This document shows, piece after piece, positions 20,209 through 32,926 of a stretch of 64,000 bases of DNA. The stretch covers positions 24,673,434 to 24,737,433 of the forward strand of contig JAJLRJ010000007.1 in assembly GCA_024195265.1 (NCBI GenBank), given 5' to 3'. Position numbers and translations under genes: made by a program. Positions within the stretch are counted from its first letter, which is position 1. Every line of letters begins with the position of its first letter. Source of the stretch: Dendrophyllia cribrosa. Lineage: Eukaryota; Cnidaria; Anthozoa; Scleractinia; Dendrophylliidae. Below the pieces are notes generated by a model that saw only the letters and a list, made by a program, of their open reading frames with translations, was not told the DNA's origin and made no database searches.

Positions 20209-22172
20209 GAACCATTAATGAGACAGACTGATATGACATTTTTCTTTATTCACTTTTTCGTATTTTTGTAAAATTTATAGTTAATTCATGTAATCGGTAT
20301 TCATGGCGTAACTTGTTTGAAAAAAAGTGATTATTGTGGAGAACAATCAACATAAGGCACTGACACTGACATGTTTCTTTATTCACTTTGTTTGTATATA
20401 AAATTGTAAATAGTTGAGTCAATGTTATTTATGTAACATAGCTTTAAGAATATGAAATGTTTGTGGACCAAAATATCAGTTTATTTTGAATTGAACTGTT
20501 GAAGGGGGACCTAGAACCGGCATTTTTTTGGAATCAAAATGAGCACATGGTTCTGGCTACTGGATTCCAGTGTTGTCCGAGCTGAGTTACTAAGCATTCA
20601 AGATGGTGGCTTGTTCACATACTCGTTCTATGGCTTCATGCGTTATTTTACAGCATTTCTTCATTGTAAAAAGCCTCAAAATGACCCACAAACATAACAA
20701 AAGAAATTTTAGAGCAGGTATCTTGAGAATTCATATTTGTCAATTTATTAACAAAGTGCATTCGTTCGCGTGTTAGTCAATCAATATGGTTCATTGCTCT
20801 GCAAGAGAGACAAGACTTGTTTTCCTAGAAAATCGTAAAGAATTTTTCTCCTCATACTTGAAGCCAAATCAAGAAAATCCTAATTTTTAGGCTCAAAAAG
20901 TGGGGTCGACTTATACAACGGAAAATACGGTATCTGCTGTAAGAATAAACTGCTTGATTGCCAGGATTCAGGCTATAAATGCAAGGTACTCGGGCAGAAT
21001 TCGCAAGATAAATTAGAGTTTCCACCAAGAGTTTTGAAAACTACCTTCATATGCACTATATCTGTAAAGTCTTATATTACACTTATATTTGCCCTTACAC
21101 CTGAGATGGAGTTCAACAAATCAATGTCTTCAGTTTGCACATGCGTTAAGTGGATTTTTGGCGATATTATCATTTCTTTTAAATTCCTTGATTTAAAAAA
21201 AAAATCTTAAACTTGGGTTAAGTACAGTAGGTAAACTTTATATTGTAAGTGCATTAATGAGAAATGCTCTGACATGTTTTTATGGGAATAACACATCTAC
21301 TTTCTTCAATCTTGGCACACAATCATTGGAAGGGTATTTCTTTAAAAAAATGTGTTGATGATGATTCAGGGTTATTGAAGGAGGCTCATACAGGTTTCTC
21401 ACTGTTATAATAGTGTCTGAAATTATCTTTCCTTTTTAGCAATATCAGAGAAAATCTATTTTGAGAAAATGAAGTTATTTTTAAAGACTGTTGCCACATG
21501 AGAAAAAAATGCTCATGATGGGGAATCAAAGATTACCAAAACCTGAAAGCACATGCCACCATAGCATTTTCAAAATTGTAAGAGATCAGCTTATGAGGGT
21601 AGTGTCACCTTGCTTGATTTGCAGATGAATGTATAGAAAACTGAAACAGAGTCAACTTTCTCCAGTGTACTGACTTTCAAACTCTTTAAGCCCTAACATT
21701 AAAATGCAAATTCTCCTCACTGGTCTCCATTGTATTCTCATTACACTAATGTCTGTTCATGCACCTGTAGTGAAAATGCAAGGAGAAATTATAAGTGCTC
21801 ACATCAATATTCAAGGCAATATTTAAGGCATAAGGGTTATTTTATTTGGCAAACCAAAGTACATTAACAGTAATTATGCACAGTCTGTGAATGATAAATT
21901 TATTAACAAAATGTATGTTCAAAAATGCATTCTAATAATGGTATATCCTTTGTACAGTAAATACATGTAAGAATAAGTTATGACCAAGCAATACAATATA
22001 ATTTATTGCTGTTTCTTCCTTAATATAATAATTTGTTATGGTAATCTTTTTTTCATAGTTAGACTTTCGTAAACATGACATGGTTCATAAAAATCTACCG
22101 TGTCAAATGTTATTAATTTTCATTGGCATTGAATAAGTGAAAGCCAAGTTCAACTATGTATGTTATATTATA
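20209..22172. other. No recognisable gene
   Basis: About 2 kb of AT-rich sequence. No open frame of note appears on either strand, and no splice-bounded coding block or element terminus was recognised. It ends at the inverted repeat starting 22173. Confidence 0.5.
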
Positions 22173-22216
22173 TATGAAGGGCCGAGAGCATGTCCAGCCT
22201 ATATGACCTTTTAGGC

Positions 22217-24185
22217 CTTTTTTTTTTTTTTTTTATTGGTTTATTACTGACAATACATGGATGTGCTCATTTAGATTAATTACAATTAATAACAGTGAAT
22301 GGGTCTTAAGCTTAATTACTTACATTTTCACGAGACTTTTTTTTAATTAATTAATTTTAAAATTACATCAATGTGAGTAATACAGAAGCAAAGATGACAT
22401 TTTACAACAGAGGAAATAAATACAACTACTTACAGTAAAAAACAAAGAAAGTGCGACGGAAAACTGTATGTTAAAGGATAATTTCCCAAGTTCGGTAGAA
22501 ATTGGGAAGCGATTTCTGTTTAGTTGCGATCACTTTTAAAATTTGTAGTTTTTCTTGCATTTGCAGAAGGAAGTTACAGAAGGATAGTATTTCTCCACGT
22601 AAGCTAGTGCAAAAAATGCAGTATTTTGTGATTAAGATAGAGTAATTTAAGACCTGCCGATGCTTTGTTCTCTTAAACCAGCCATAGAGTATATGACTTG
22701 CGTTTAACACAATGTTTTCATGTGTTTTAATATGCCACCAATTTTGAAACGAAATCCAAAAATCGGCAGATAAACTACAGTGTCTTAACATGTGGTCTAG
22801 GGTTTGTCTTTCTAAGTTGCACAAGTTGCAGAGGTCATTGTCAACAAGACCATCACAGTAAAAAGTCGCTTTGGTTGGAAGTATGTTGTGTATCACTTTG
22901 TATTGAAACATTATTATTTTTACTTCTTTTGTGACAGTATAGGGCAATAGATAAACTTTTTGAATGTTTTTCTCGTTGAATCCATGTCGACGTATTTTAC
23001 TTTCGGATGTTGGAGGTACGAAGGCATTTTTTAGCAGGGTAGAGTAAATTGAGCTGGTTGATAAGTTTGTTACCTGGGGAATTTTGATCACTGTATTCGC
23101 CTTGACTTTTAAGAGTTGCTTTCCACGTTAATGGTAAGGCGTTAAAAAGTCCGTAATATTGAGTGAATGGTACATTGAGCTGGAATTTTAAAGAGAATTC
23201 ATGAAAATTTAAAAACTCGTTTTCGTGTTTTAATAGGTCACGTAGGAAGACGATCCCGGAGTTAAACCAAGGTCGGAAAAATACAGGTTTTTTGTCTATT
23301 AGAATATTACTGTTGTTCCAGAGAATCTCGTTTTTAAAATTAAGATTTGTGTCACAGGTTGAGACTTTGAAGTTACACCAATAGTCTAGAATGGTTCGAT
23401 AGAATAAGGGTAGGTTTTTAAGATCGAGATTTTTGGTCCTATAGTTGCATTTTGTTAAGAAAGCGAGATTACCATTTTGGCGCAAAATATGATCAGGAAT
23501 AATTTTCCAAGAGGCGAGCGATTCATCTTGTATTCTGTTGACCCATGCAATCTTCAGTGCTTTTTCCATTATCCTGAAATCACACATTTTTAGACCACCG
23601 TGTTTTTTTTCTCCTATTATTGTACTTCTTTTCACTTTTGCTGGCTTGCCATCCCATATGAAGTTGAAGGTGAGTTTGTTGATTTCTTGGACATAATGGT
23701 CGGGGACATTTAACACCGACGCGGAGTAAATAAGCTTAGATAGACCGAGTGTTTTTACTATGTTAATTTTTCCGTATAACGTAAGATTTCTTTTTTGCCA
23801 GGTGTTGAGCATTCTTTCTAAGGATTGTATTTTCTCGTTAAAATTCCGTGTGTCAGCGCTTATTTGGTTGTAAGAGAAAAAAAACGCCAAGTGCATTGAT
23901 TGGTTCCTTTGGCCATTTGAAGCCAAAGGGGGTATCTTGTTTTTCTTTCCATTTACCTAACCACATAGCTTCGGTTTTCGAGTTGTTAATTTCTAGTCCT
24001 GAACAAGCACTAAATTCACTAAAAAGGCTACGAAGGTGTGACACGGATTCACAATCCCTGACAAAAACAGTAGTGTCGTCTGCATACTGGCTTATCTTTA
24101 TTTCGTGTTTGTTTACTTGGATGCCTTTGATAGTGGGATCTTTCTTTAAAGCTCTAGCAAAGAGTTCTATACCTTTTTTTCTTGC
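22217..24185 (-). pseudogene. L1/Tx1-like LINE, 5' truncated, with poly(A) tail
   Basis: Minus-strand reading starts inside the RT domain (GIELFARALKKDPTIKGI). It continues with the active-site motif QYADDTTVFV at about 24063-24090, then EFSACSGLEINNSKTEAMWL. A frame change in the A run near 23880 leads to LERMLNTWQKRNLTLYGKIN, KLIYSASVLNVPD and HGGLKMCDF (thumb and connection). Another frame change near 23060 leads to the C-terminal zf-RVT-like knuckle with CNLCNLERQTLDHMLRHC at about 22790-22840. An 18-base poly(A), seen as T on the plus strand at about 22217-22236, ends it. Endonuclease, ORF1 and the RT N-terminus are absent. This is typical target-primed insertion with 5' truncation in a T-rich target, and it is not functional. 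Confidence 0.88.
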
Positions 24186-24304
24186 TCAGATTTGTCCAAT
24201 TTTGGCATGTGAACTAGAAATTAGTTGCAAAGCATTGTTCCGAATTTTTTTCTGTTGTTTTTTCCGTCGTTTTCGAGAAATACTGTATGCAAAAAAAAAA
24301 TCAA

Positions 24305-24545
24305 TCAATCAAAGGCTCCTATTGCAACGCAATATTGCGGTAAGCTTCTGTTTTCACACTGACATGGTTCGATATTTTTTTAAAATTAAATGTAAGGAAT
24401 TTTGACGAACGCAAAACAAGTAAATCACTTTCATAATGTCCAGTTCGAAAAAAAAAAAAAAAAAGATGCTGAGCGTGATTCGAACCTGGAGCCGTCCGAG
24501 CGGAAATCCCCAACCAAACCACTAGACCACCGAGGAACACATGCT
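24305..24545 (-). repeat. SINE-like unit with tRNA-like A and B boxes (copy 3)
   Basis: On the minus strand: TGGTCTAGTGG (A-box-like), then GGTTCGAATCACGCTCAGC (B box), an A/T homopolymer, TTCGAACTGGACATT, GCGTTCGTCAAAATTCC, and an end block GCAATATTGCG. The order matches the units in the palindrome arms at 2799 and 5822. The tRNA-like head is clearest here. It is a retroposed SINE, not a working tRNA gene: the body continues well past the B box and no clean cloverleaf is evident. Confidence 0.65.
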
Positions 24546-24659
24546 CAGTTCAGGCTAAGTTTTATTACTTAAAGCTTGATACGCATCAAAACGCGTATCT
24601 CGATTTCAAAATCCTTTTAGATCGAATTTAATGTTGCATTAAAGACTCCAAATGCGAAA

Positions 24660-25302
24660 CGTCTTCCCGCCGGCCAGCAACAACTCACTTCGAGCTGCCC
24701 AAAGCTGTATTTCAAGTGCCCGACCACGCACAGCGGACCCATCTACCACTGTCGCAAAGCATGTCGGGAAATCCTACAACAAAACCGAAATGGAGTTTCT
24801 GCCCGTAAGTTATTGCAAAATACTATAAGTCTCAAAGCACTTCGGATATCGGGCATTTCGACCACGGCACAGGATGGGAAATGGCCCACAACTCTCAACG
24901 CTGCCCCTTTTCTGATCCGAAGTGATTCCAGACTTTCCCGCCGGCTCGTCTTCCCGACCAAGGTCCGTTTTTCACCTCGAGCGCTAAATGGCGCTTCAGA
25001 CACAAGGAAGGACAAGAAACACGACTCGTTTCTTTGAGAAGTGCTAGAGACTCAAGGATTTCCGGACTTATACACGTTGGCTTACACACACGCTACAGAG
25101 GCGATGTGTTGCCGTAGTGAGCTCACGATAGATAAGCGAGCCAGGCGTGCGTAAATAACGGTATTTTCGTTTAGTTGTTGGCACTGGTCAGAAGTATTGC
25201 AGTCGCGTATTCTCACGGCCAAACTGCTTTCAAATGGCTTCAAAATTGCGCTCTGAATGTACCGTCAAAACACTGGAGGGCCAGAACTCTGCTTTTTTCA
25301 GG
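24660..25302 (+). repeat. Repeat copy A, ending in an exon-like block with splice donor
   Basis: Closely similar to 57880-58481: shared strings include TTCGAGCTGCCCAAAGCTGT, TTTCAAGTGCC, CTGCCCCTTTTCTGATCCGA and AGCGCTAAATGGC. The last part, from an ATG at 25235, reads MASKLRSECTVKTLEGQNSA and stops being similar to the other copy exactly at a CAG/GTGAAA donor-like site (25302/25303). An alternative frame gives IAVAYSHGQTAF, which copy B also preserves (AYSHGQSAF). The unit looks like a promoter plus first exon that has been dispersed. Opposite-strand frames (24743-25015) are shadows. Confidence 0.55.
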
Positions 25303-25862
25303 TGAAATTGGTCAAATTCCTTAGGGTTAGTGCAAATTCGACAAGGGCTTGTGATATTATTCGTTGTACGATAAAATGAGGCTATTCTGAGCTATTCTGA
25401 GCGAGAAAAAATAAAAAAAGGCCTAAAAAGTCATATAGGCTGGACATGCTCTCGGCCCTTCATATGATATTGTAAAGGAAAGACTAAACTGTAGTACATA
25501 GGCTTAAGACACAACTTCCAACTTTGGCTTCTTGAAGTGGTCCATCACTATTAATAGATCTATGGACCACATCCATACGTTTTCGGTGTGTGTTTTGTGT
25601 ACATCCGAAAAAACCTTATTAAAGTAACTTGTTTCAGTATGTGTGATTTGTGGTAGCACGATTTGAAGGAAAGCGTTCTTATTAGTTCTTTAGCTCACAA
25701 GATGCCAGAAGCATGTTAACTGCCTGAGGCCATGCAACCTTGCAACAATAACCTCTTTCCCATAACAATTAATTCATTAATTATGTCATTAGGTACATGT
25801 GTGCCAGGAACTGTTTCAGAACCATATAACTGAAATAAACATTAATTTTAATTTCCTTGAAG

Positions 25863-26954
25863 ATCTTGATGGTGGAGCAGTCTTGAAAGTGCTCTTTACA
25901 GCCGAGAAAGCATTGTTCGGAAATAATTTCCCTCAAGTGCTCATGGCTCATGCAGCAAGCAGCCTTTGAGCAAATTTCGATTTAGCCATAATTGCTAATT
26001 GGCCATCCAGTGTCTGGAAAGAGTACTGCGATAAAAGCAGTATTAAGTGTGTTTTGAAACTGCCAGCTTGTAAACAGTGAGTTTAAACTTAGTTCTTCTT
26101 CTTTGTATTTGACAAAACTTAATATACTGTTTGAGAATTTGATAGAAAATCATGACTGCTTTAATTTAAGACAATATCAATGAAGTCTGTCAGTGAATAA
26201 ACTTGATGACATTTAGATTTACATTGTATATGTTGTGGTCCAAATTTTTGTTAATGGTTCAAATCAAAAATTTCAAACCAGTTTGATTATTGTTTTCCTT
26301 TCAGTGTCTGAGATTATGTTAAGGAATCTGTGGCAAAGAAAAAAAATATGCTGTTTGAAAATTTTCAAACAAAAGAAAAATTTGAACCACAACAACATGA
26401 ACATGTACATTAGACTTCTGTCTGTTGTTGTAAATTCAGATTACAGTTTAGCTTGATAAAATTTATTATAAGCATTTTTACATGCCATAAACACTTCACA
26501 ACTGGAATTCTTATTGAAATTGAGCAAACAATAAAAGTGTTTTCTTGGACGAATTTGAATTGGTTTCTCAGGAAAATATTACAGGACATTAAGACAATCA
26601 ATTTGTTTCTCTGCAAATTTATGGAACCTTTTGTCTGTAGGCCACACTCTGTTCTAGAATTTTGGGTAAAAAGCATGGCAAGCTTATCAATCCTTCAATG
26701 TACTCTAAAGAATTTAGTTTTTTCATAACTGTTTCCTTCAACGTTTATGTAAATGTTGTCTCTATTTGGGGTATATGTAGGTTATTCAAGCTTTACTTGC
26801 AAGAGAGCATATCTTGACTTTGTAAATTCTCCTTATAGATGTCACAAAGAAGTACATAGAGAGCTGCCAGGCTGTGTCAACAATTCCATTTGGCTGGGAT
26901 GATGTCTCTGATGCAAAAATGTTACGAGAAATTGCTGTGTCTTCTTTTCACCAG
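25863..26954 (+). pseudogene. AAA/P-loop ATPase-like gene remnant, two or three exons
   Basis: Block 1 (about 25863-26078) follows a CCTTGAAG acceptor-like site. It reads LDGGAVLKVLFTAEKALFGN, QVLMAHAASSL, a TGA, then NFDLAIIANW. In the neighbouring frame it continues LIGHPVSGKSTAIKAVLSVF, a good Walker A (GxPxSGKST). Block 2 (26839-26954) is a clean internal exon between CTCCTTATAG and a GTTAGT donor: VTKKYIESCQAVSTIPFGWD, then DVSDAKMLREIAVSSFHQ. The order (Walker A, then an IPFGWDD helix-rich block) resembles cnidarian proteins related to phage or plasmid-type primase-helicase ATPases (DUF927-like), but I am not certain. The stop and frame change in block 1 indicate decay or errors. ATP binding is inferred from the motif only. 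Confidence 0.42.
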
Positions 26955-28916
26955 GTTAGTGGTAACATGCAGTTCTATATTTATCAACATGGGTTGGCTA
27001 TTTCCATTAAGTTATGACTCAGAGTGTTAAACACTAGTCTAAACCAATTTCAATTTACATGAAGCCAACTGTAATATAATTTCAACATTTTGTATTGAAA
27101 ACAGTGTGAAGAAGGCATGTACAGACTAGAAAAACATTTATCTACTTAAAATGACCCACTTATATAAACAAATACATGTGGATGGTCCATTGATTGAATG
27201 GCTTTCATTTTTTAGTCGTTTTTCGGTTTTGCCTCTTTTTTAGTCAAGCCGCCATTATTTATCTGTAATACACTTATCCAGGGATTTTGCAAAATTGAAT
27301 ACATTAATAATTATTATTATTATTATTCAAGTGATATCAACAAGTGTGGAAGTGTTTTCCACCAGCTTTCTAAACAATGTTAGTAAAAAATGAACATAAT
27401 GATCATGCTGAACAGAATGAATTATTTTTCAAAACGTTATTGGAAATTGGAAATGGTTTTTACATGTTTTTAGCTGATAAATTGACCACTGGCAAGTGTT
27501 GTTACACTTGTCAGACATAACTAAACAGACTTTTTCACTGTTCCACAATTCATACTGCGATTCATTGGAATTTTGCATGCAATTTATTATAGTGGAGTTT
27601 ACGAAGCCCAAATATTTGAATGCTTTATTTAGTTTGTTGTGAAGGTATCAGTTTTCAGTTCACTGTGCACATGAATGCCTTGTAAAAAGAAAGAAAGAAA
27701 CGGTTGTGTCCATTCTTATCTTCTACATGTAAACCAAGAGTAAAGAAATCGTAGAAAACCTTTCACAAACAATGGGTTGTCTTATTGCTTCGAATAAATG
27801 CCTCGTGTTCGCGGGAACAATGTTATTGGCAAACAAAACATTGATTTTTTCCAAAGGAATGTCAACATGCTTATTTTCATGGGGAAGGTTAATAAGAGAT
27901 TTTTGCAGTGGTATCAAAAGTTAATGCCCCTAAAAGGTAACAAAGAGGCCAACATTCCGTTTTATAGTCCATGGGCCGCACTGAAATTTCTTACCATTTC
28001 TTGGGGCAAATTGTGAATGCTGGCAATTCAAAGAGTTCATCGAGGTGTTTAAAAAAAATGATGATAACAATTTCAAATTCACGGCTTTAAGATAGAATTT
28101 TATGATACAAAAAATGCAAAATGGCGTCTTTGAACGAAAACGAGGCTTACTGTAAAAACATCACAAAAAAAAGAGTGTTGGAGGCGACAGATCATAATAT
28201 ATGGTAAAACAAAGATGGACTAAACATACTGCAAATACATTTAATGATTCAAAGCGTTATAAATGCACTGCATTAATTTTTCTATCAAGTTTTGGTTTTC
28301 CTCATTCGCAATGCATTGTGGGATATCCAATATGGCGGACAGTTTTACAGGTATGTTGTTGGTCTTATTCTCTCCCTTATTTTGAGAATTTATCGTGACT
28401 TTTTAACGAAATGTTTGACATTTTGAACGGAGAAGGAATCAATGTAGTATATTGTTGAATAATATTTAGTAAAAGATGTTGAACCTACATGTTTTCTCAA
28501 AAACATACTCGAACACTTACAGCCCTTCGAAAGGAGCATTCAATTTTTTAATGCTAACGGCATCGCTTGATCGATGGCCCAAATCTAGCGGTTGTAACAA
28601 GTTTAATTTCAACTTATTTCAGACAAAAGTTAATTCTTAAGCATCTGTTATAACTGTATGAATTGATTTTGGTTATTTAACAGCACGAAATGCATGCTTT
28701 GTGCTCGTTGTTCATATTGATATTGCTGCAACCGCCGAGTCATATAGGGCCAAAACAACTCAAATGCAATAACTTGCTCAAATGAAGAAAGCCCGCATGC
28801 AAACTATTGGATTTGATAACATAATATTTTTTTGTGATATGTTCGCTCGGGTTCAAGAGATTCCATATCTATTTTTCTAGGAAAGTTGTTAAGCTGCAGT
28901 GTAAACAAAAACAGCA
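26955..28916. other. No clear gene
   Basis: Mostly AT-rich. The frame 27798-28016 (72 residues) has no motif. At 28333 an ATG (CAATATGGCGGACAGTTTTA) is followed by a possible GTATGT donor at 28351, which could be a tiny start exon, but nothing downstream can be tied to it. (TTA)n microsatellite near 27310. Confidence 0.35.
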
Positions 28917-30127
28917 ATGAGTGAGCCCCCAACGAAACGTCTTCGTGTCGATGAAGGAAATGATGATTGCATCATACACTGCACTAATGCATCTGATGAA
29001 TACAAGACGCTCGGTCATGGCAAACTCTGTTGAGAGCAGCAACCATTCGTGAATACGAACCGCTAACAGAGCTTGGTGATGATTTCACTGGAAATGAATT
29101 CCCAAACTGGATCAAATATCATCGCCAATGCAGAAGTATCTTTACTATGAAGAGGGACCTAGACAAGATTGTGGAAGAGAAAAGTCGCAGTGACAAGCCA
29201 ACAACGCCGATGAGACGATCCATTCGAGGTGCTCCAACAACGAGTACAACGTACGATCGTATCTGTATTTTTTGTGATCGATCGCGAAAGTACATCAAAG
29301 GGAAGGACGCGCGTGAATATGTGCTCCAGTGCGTAGATTTGCGCAGCGACAAAGCAATTCGTGAAACGGCGAATGCCAAGCATGACAGCAAGATACTGGC
29401 CATAGTGTCTCGCGATATCGTGGCAGCGGAAGCGTGCTACCATAGATCGTGTTATAGGGACTACACCCGTCCGGCAAATAGAACCTCCCTCCTGTCGGAA
29501 TCCCAAGATGACGAATATGCTAAGCTGGAGTCCAATGCATATCAGATGCTCTTTCACTACATACGGACTGATATCCTCGATAATCCATGGCTAGTAAAGC
29601 TCGCCGATTTGTCGGCAAAGTTGAGAGAGATCATGTTAGAAAAAGGTGCAACAGAGGTCAAGGATTCGACCAAGACCCACTTTTGTCGCAAACTTGAAAC
29701 AGAGTTTGGGAGCCTGTTACATTTTGAGGACCTGCTTGGAAACAATAGAGTATTTATTATACCCGATAATCTCTCACGAAACCAGCTGGCTAAAGACTTT
29801 GTGAGTCTACAGCTAACCAAATGCAAGGATGAGGGATCAAGGACGGAGGAAATCAGGCATGTTGCTTTAGAACTCAGAAAGGCTATACAAAGCAGTGGCA
29901 ACAAAGAGATGTCCTGAAGACGTAAAACTTTTTCTCGTCACTTTGCTTACCGGAAGCTCAAGTTACAAGCCGGACGATTCATGCCAAGAAAAAGTTCTAC
30001 GTCTTGTCAACTCGTTTGGACAGGACTTGATTTTTGCTGTCACTAATGGAAGACAAAAACCGCCTAAGCACATACTTCTTCCTTATGCCGTTACGTTTTG
30101 CAGCTACAAAACAACTACTTTGAACAT
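28917..30127 (+). pseudogene. Cysteine-rich multigene-family protein, frameshifted
   Basis: The start region from the ATG at 28917 reads MSEPPTKRLRVDEGNDDCII with an NLS-like PPTKRLR, then meets a stop at about 29029. The next frame (29030-29917) continues without a break in sense: RAATIREYEPLTEL, WIKYHRQCRSIFTMKRDLDK, CIFCDRSRKYIKGKD, DTKILA-like block as DSKILAIVSRDIVAAEACYH, RSCYRDYTRPA. The spaced Cys and His residues suggest zinc binding. Near 29895 the frame changes again, and CPEDVKLFLVTLLTGSSSY continues to KHILLPYAVTFCSYK, ending at a possible donor (GTAAGC) at about 30127. I recognise the layout from large repeated protein families of cnidarians and fish, of unknown function. Without two single-base changes it would be a coherent exon of about 400 codons. 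Confidence 0.55.
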
Positions 30128-31287
30128 GTAAGCGTTTTTTCGCGATTTTTTGACCTCGCATCGAAAATAGGGTACCTCATACACTATGTCAATTGTTAAG
30201 GTTACTCAGCAGAAAGAAACACTCATGGCTGGATGTGCAAAATGAAATGCCAAGAGAGAAAAAAGAAAAAGTTCATTAAACTATCTTACTTGTTTAAAAG
30301 AGCATACTAAATCACGCACAATGCATTTTTATAAAGGACGTCTTTTGGCTGCCATGGAAACACAACATTGTTATATTTTTCTGGCATAATATGTATCTCC
30401 AGAATCTTTAATATGTTTAGCAGTCTGTTAGAGTCGGAAATAGGCTTTAGGATACGAAGGATGCATTAAAGTAGTATCTTTGTCAACTATTTGTTGTATT
30501 TATTGAATTTTATTAGGGCAGCAGTGACGTCACTTGATCACGTCGTTTTCCCTTGACCGCCGTGAAATTAGCACTGCTATCATACCAAAAATTAAAGTAG
30601 AGGGAGTGAGGTTTCAGGAAATGTATGTTAGCATTTGTCCCTTACAGTGGTAAGAAATTCGAAATTTTGGGGTCTTGGCCCATGGAGTATTAGGCAATCG
30701 GGCCCAGAACTGTACACCACTAAACAACACCACTTGAAGATATGGTGTGTCTTTTGCAATGTCAAAGGACGTTTATCAAACATTTTCAGAAATACCAATA
30801 TAAAAAGCTTAGATCATGGCGCTAGTTAACTGCAAAACGAATTTCTTTCAATGTAATGTAGATAGGAAGCTTTTATTCAAAGTATCCATAAACTACGCAT
30901 TTTCAGAAAGTCTGATACATTTTCTATGCAATGAACCTTTAATAATGTTGCTTGACTTATATTACATACAAGTCAGCTACTTCTTTCTCCCTTTTTCGGT
31001 GGCTCTGGCTCATCGTTTTCTTTCCTCTTATCTCTTGTAGCCCCAGGTCCTTGAATTTGTTTAACCTAAAAAACAGATGTAGATAATAACCTGTTTGACA
31101 AGTGGTATACAGTTAAGTTAAACTCTCATTCTAAACAAAGTAATGGATCACCACTAGAATAGTCTGCTGCGAAGCAATTGTAGTCAGGAAATGCAAGGGC
31201 AAATGATCCCGTGAATGAGTGAAGTACATGTTTCATCTTCCAGTGGTTTTAAAACCATTACAATGTTAAAAACCAATGTATTCGTTT
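30128..31287. other. No recognisable gene
   Basis: Downstream flank of the family protein. The frames 30635-30829 and 30816-31040 are short and motif-free. No later exon for the protein at 28917-30127 could be identified here. Confidence 0.4.
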
Positions 31288-31490
31288 ATTGGCAGCCAGG
31301 AAGAATTGGAGAATTTGTCGCAGTTGCTGTAGACATGTTCTACTTGGGCGAGGTTGTGCAGTTGGTTGACGATATTATGATGATAATCTTGTTGGAGGTG
31401 GCTGATCGAAGGAGCAATCTATATAGATGGCCAACCGACTCTGAGTGGGTCTTCATGATGCGACTCAAAGTTTTCAATGAGGCAAAGCAC
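31288..31490 (+). pseudogene. Exon-like fragment, small beta-domain pattern
   Basis: The frame 31215-31493 contains PGRIGEFVAVAVDMFYLGEV, then RRSNLYRWPTDSEWVFM. The pattern GEFVAVAVD...YxGEV...YRWP resembles a small Tudor-like or chromo-barrel-like C-terminal domain seen in several repeated cnidarian proteins. That is a weak resemblance. Flanking splice signals are not convincing, and the frame ends at a TAA after NEAKH. It might be the last exon of a gene whose other parts lie upstream, or a relic. Confidence 0.3.
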
Positions 31491-32926
31491 TAAATATCCT
31501 TTCCCAAACTTCAAGAAGTCAAAGTGAAATTTCAGGCTGCTGCGAAAACCTCTTGGACAAACAGAAGCAAGAACAGGTTAAAAACATTGATAGGGTGGTA
31601 TATTTACATTTGTATTTAGCAATCAATCAAGTAACAATTGATTTATTTTTATTTTTTTATTTTCCCATACAATGAATTACAAGCAGAATAAAAACGATAA
31701 TAAATAGGTTAATTAATATTACTCTACAGGCAGGAAGTTCTAAGCAAGAACATATCTTCCCCTTTTCGGGTTGATAGGATATGGAATGACCTGGAAATCC
31801 CTTTCCGAAATTTTTTATCTCCTACGATTTGGAAAGACATCTAAGCACTCCAGTTAAATATGTCTGACTTCCACGAGTCGTTTATGTTATCGCTCTTTGG
31901 GTAAGATGTCATTTGGAAACGAGGATGGTTGCGATGAAGTGAGGTAATTAGGGGGAAAGGACATGTAGTAGCAGGTCTGTGATGTTTTCCCACAGATATA
32001 CGAGTTTCCTCAAGAAAAAGGTGAACAGGAATGTATAAGTGCAGGTTAATAGTTTTTGAAATTTACAACTTTTCGTTGCTGTCCCATTGTCGCTTAATGT
32101 ATACAACCTTTTTTCTCTGATTTTGCAGGGAAAGAACGTTATAGTAGGCAATGGTTTCTCTTTCAAGAGGGTGCAGAAAAAGAAACAAGGAGCACAAACC
32201 AGTAAAAAATGTGATAGTGGGTATTTAGAGGGTATAAGACAACAGAACTAACTGGGAATGAAATACTAGAAAGGTAAACATCAAAGAAAAAAGTTACAGG
32301 TTTTTACACCAAGGTAAACCCCAAAATTTCAAAAGAACCCTAAGGGCCGATTACACAATGAATTCAGCCCAGGCTAAAATTCTTTAGCACTGGTTACTCA
32401 TTTTTATTAGAATACAGTCAACTCTGCCTACTGTAAGATAGACTCTGTTGGGATCGGCACCAACTGCAAGTCTTAGAGAAATGTCCGCCTTATAGAGTCA
32501 AGGTAACCTGGCACGAGCTATAACCCTGAGATAGTAAAACAGATTGTACGTGTAGTTCAGGTTAAATATCGGAAATAGACTTTTTGGGGTATTGTATTTG
32601 CAACCCCCAAATTGTAACTACATACATCTATTCTTGTATTGTTCACTCTGTAAAACTATTTTTTATGAAAAAAAAAAAAACAGTTCTCGGGTGTTCTCAC
32701 ATACTCTGTCTGAACCACTGTAAACCAAACATCAACAACTAAAGGAAAACACCATTATCGGACGTACCGCGAAAAGCGTAACAGAATTATTAAATTTTTC
32801 CAGGCGCCATATATGGTCATGGATTCCTACAAATTCCTACAGATTCCTACGGTGACGTCACATTTTCCTACAAGCATAAACACGCGGTTACCAAGGCAGT
32901 TGTCCACGCGGTCAATGTCATTGATC
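31491..32926. other. No recognisable gene; upstream flank of the split gene
   Basis: AT-rich DNA with no coding block. Near 32295 a phrase GGTTTTTACACCAAGGTAAA resembles the tandem units at 33083-33366. The last 120 bases before 32927 are somewhat GC-richer and could hold the promoter and 5' UTR of the gene starting there; no TATA box is obvious. Confidence 0.4.

Larger units (their letters stand above)
22173..25466. mobile_element. Element with long terminal inverted repeats, host to nested LINE and SINE
   Basis: The left end ATATGAAGGGCCGAGAGCAT, continuing through CAGCCTATATGAC and TTTTAGGCC into a T-run, is repeated in inverse at 25396-25466 with very few differences. The right copy shows what lies beyond the T-run: CTCGCTCAG. 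The same motif (CTTGCTCAG) follows the LINE at 24185, so the LINE at 22217-24185 sits inside the T-run of the left terminal repeat. Without the LINE and the SINE (24305-24545) the element would be about 1.1 kb. No transposase is encoded, so it is non-autonomous. The interior holds the exon-like repeat at 24660-25302. Confidence 0.8.

Noticed and set aside
24470..24545. tRNA gene
   Set aside because: Good A and B boxes, but the body continues as in other SINE copies and the acceptor stem does not pair convincingly.
24743..25037. Opposing ORFs in repeat copy A
   Set aside because: Shadows within a repeat; the second copy at 57.9-58.5 kb does not preserve them.
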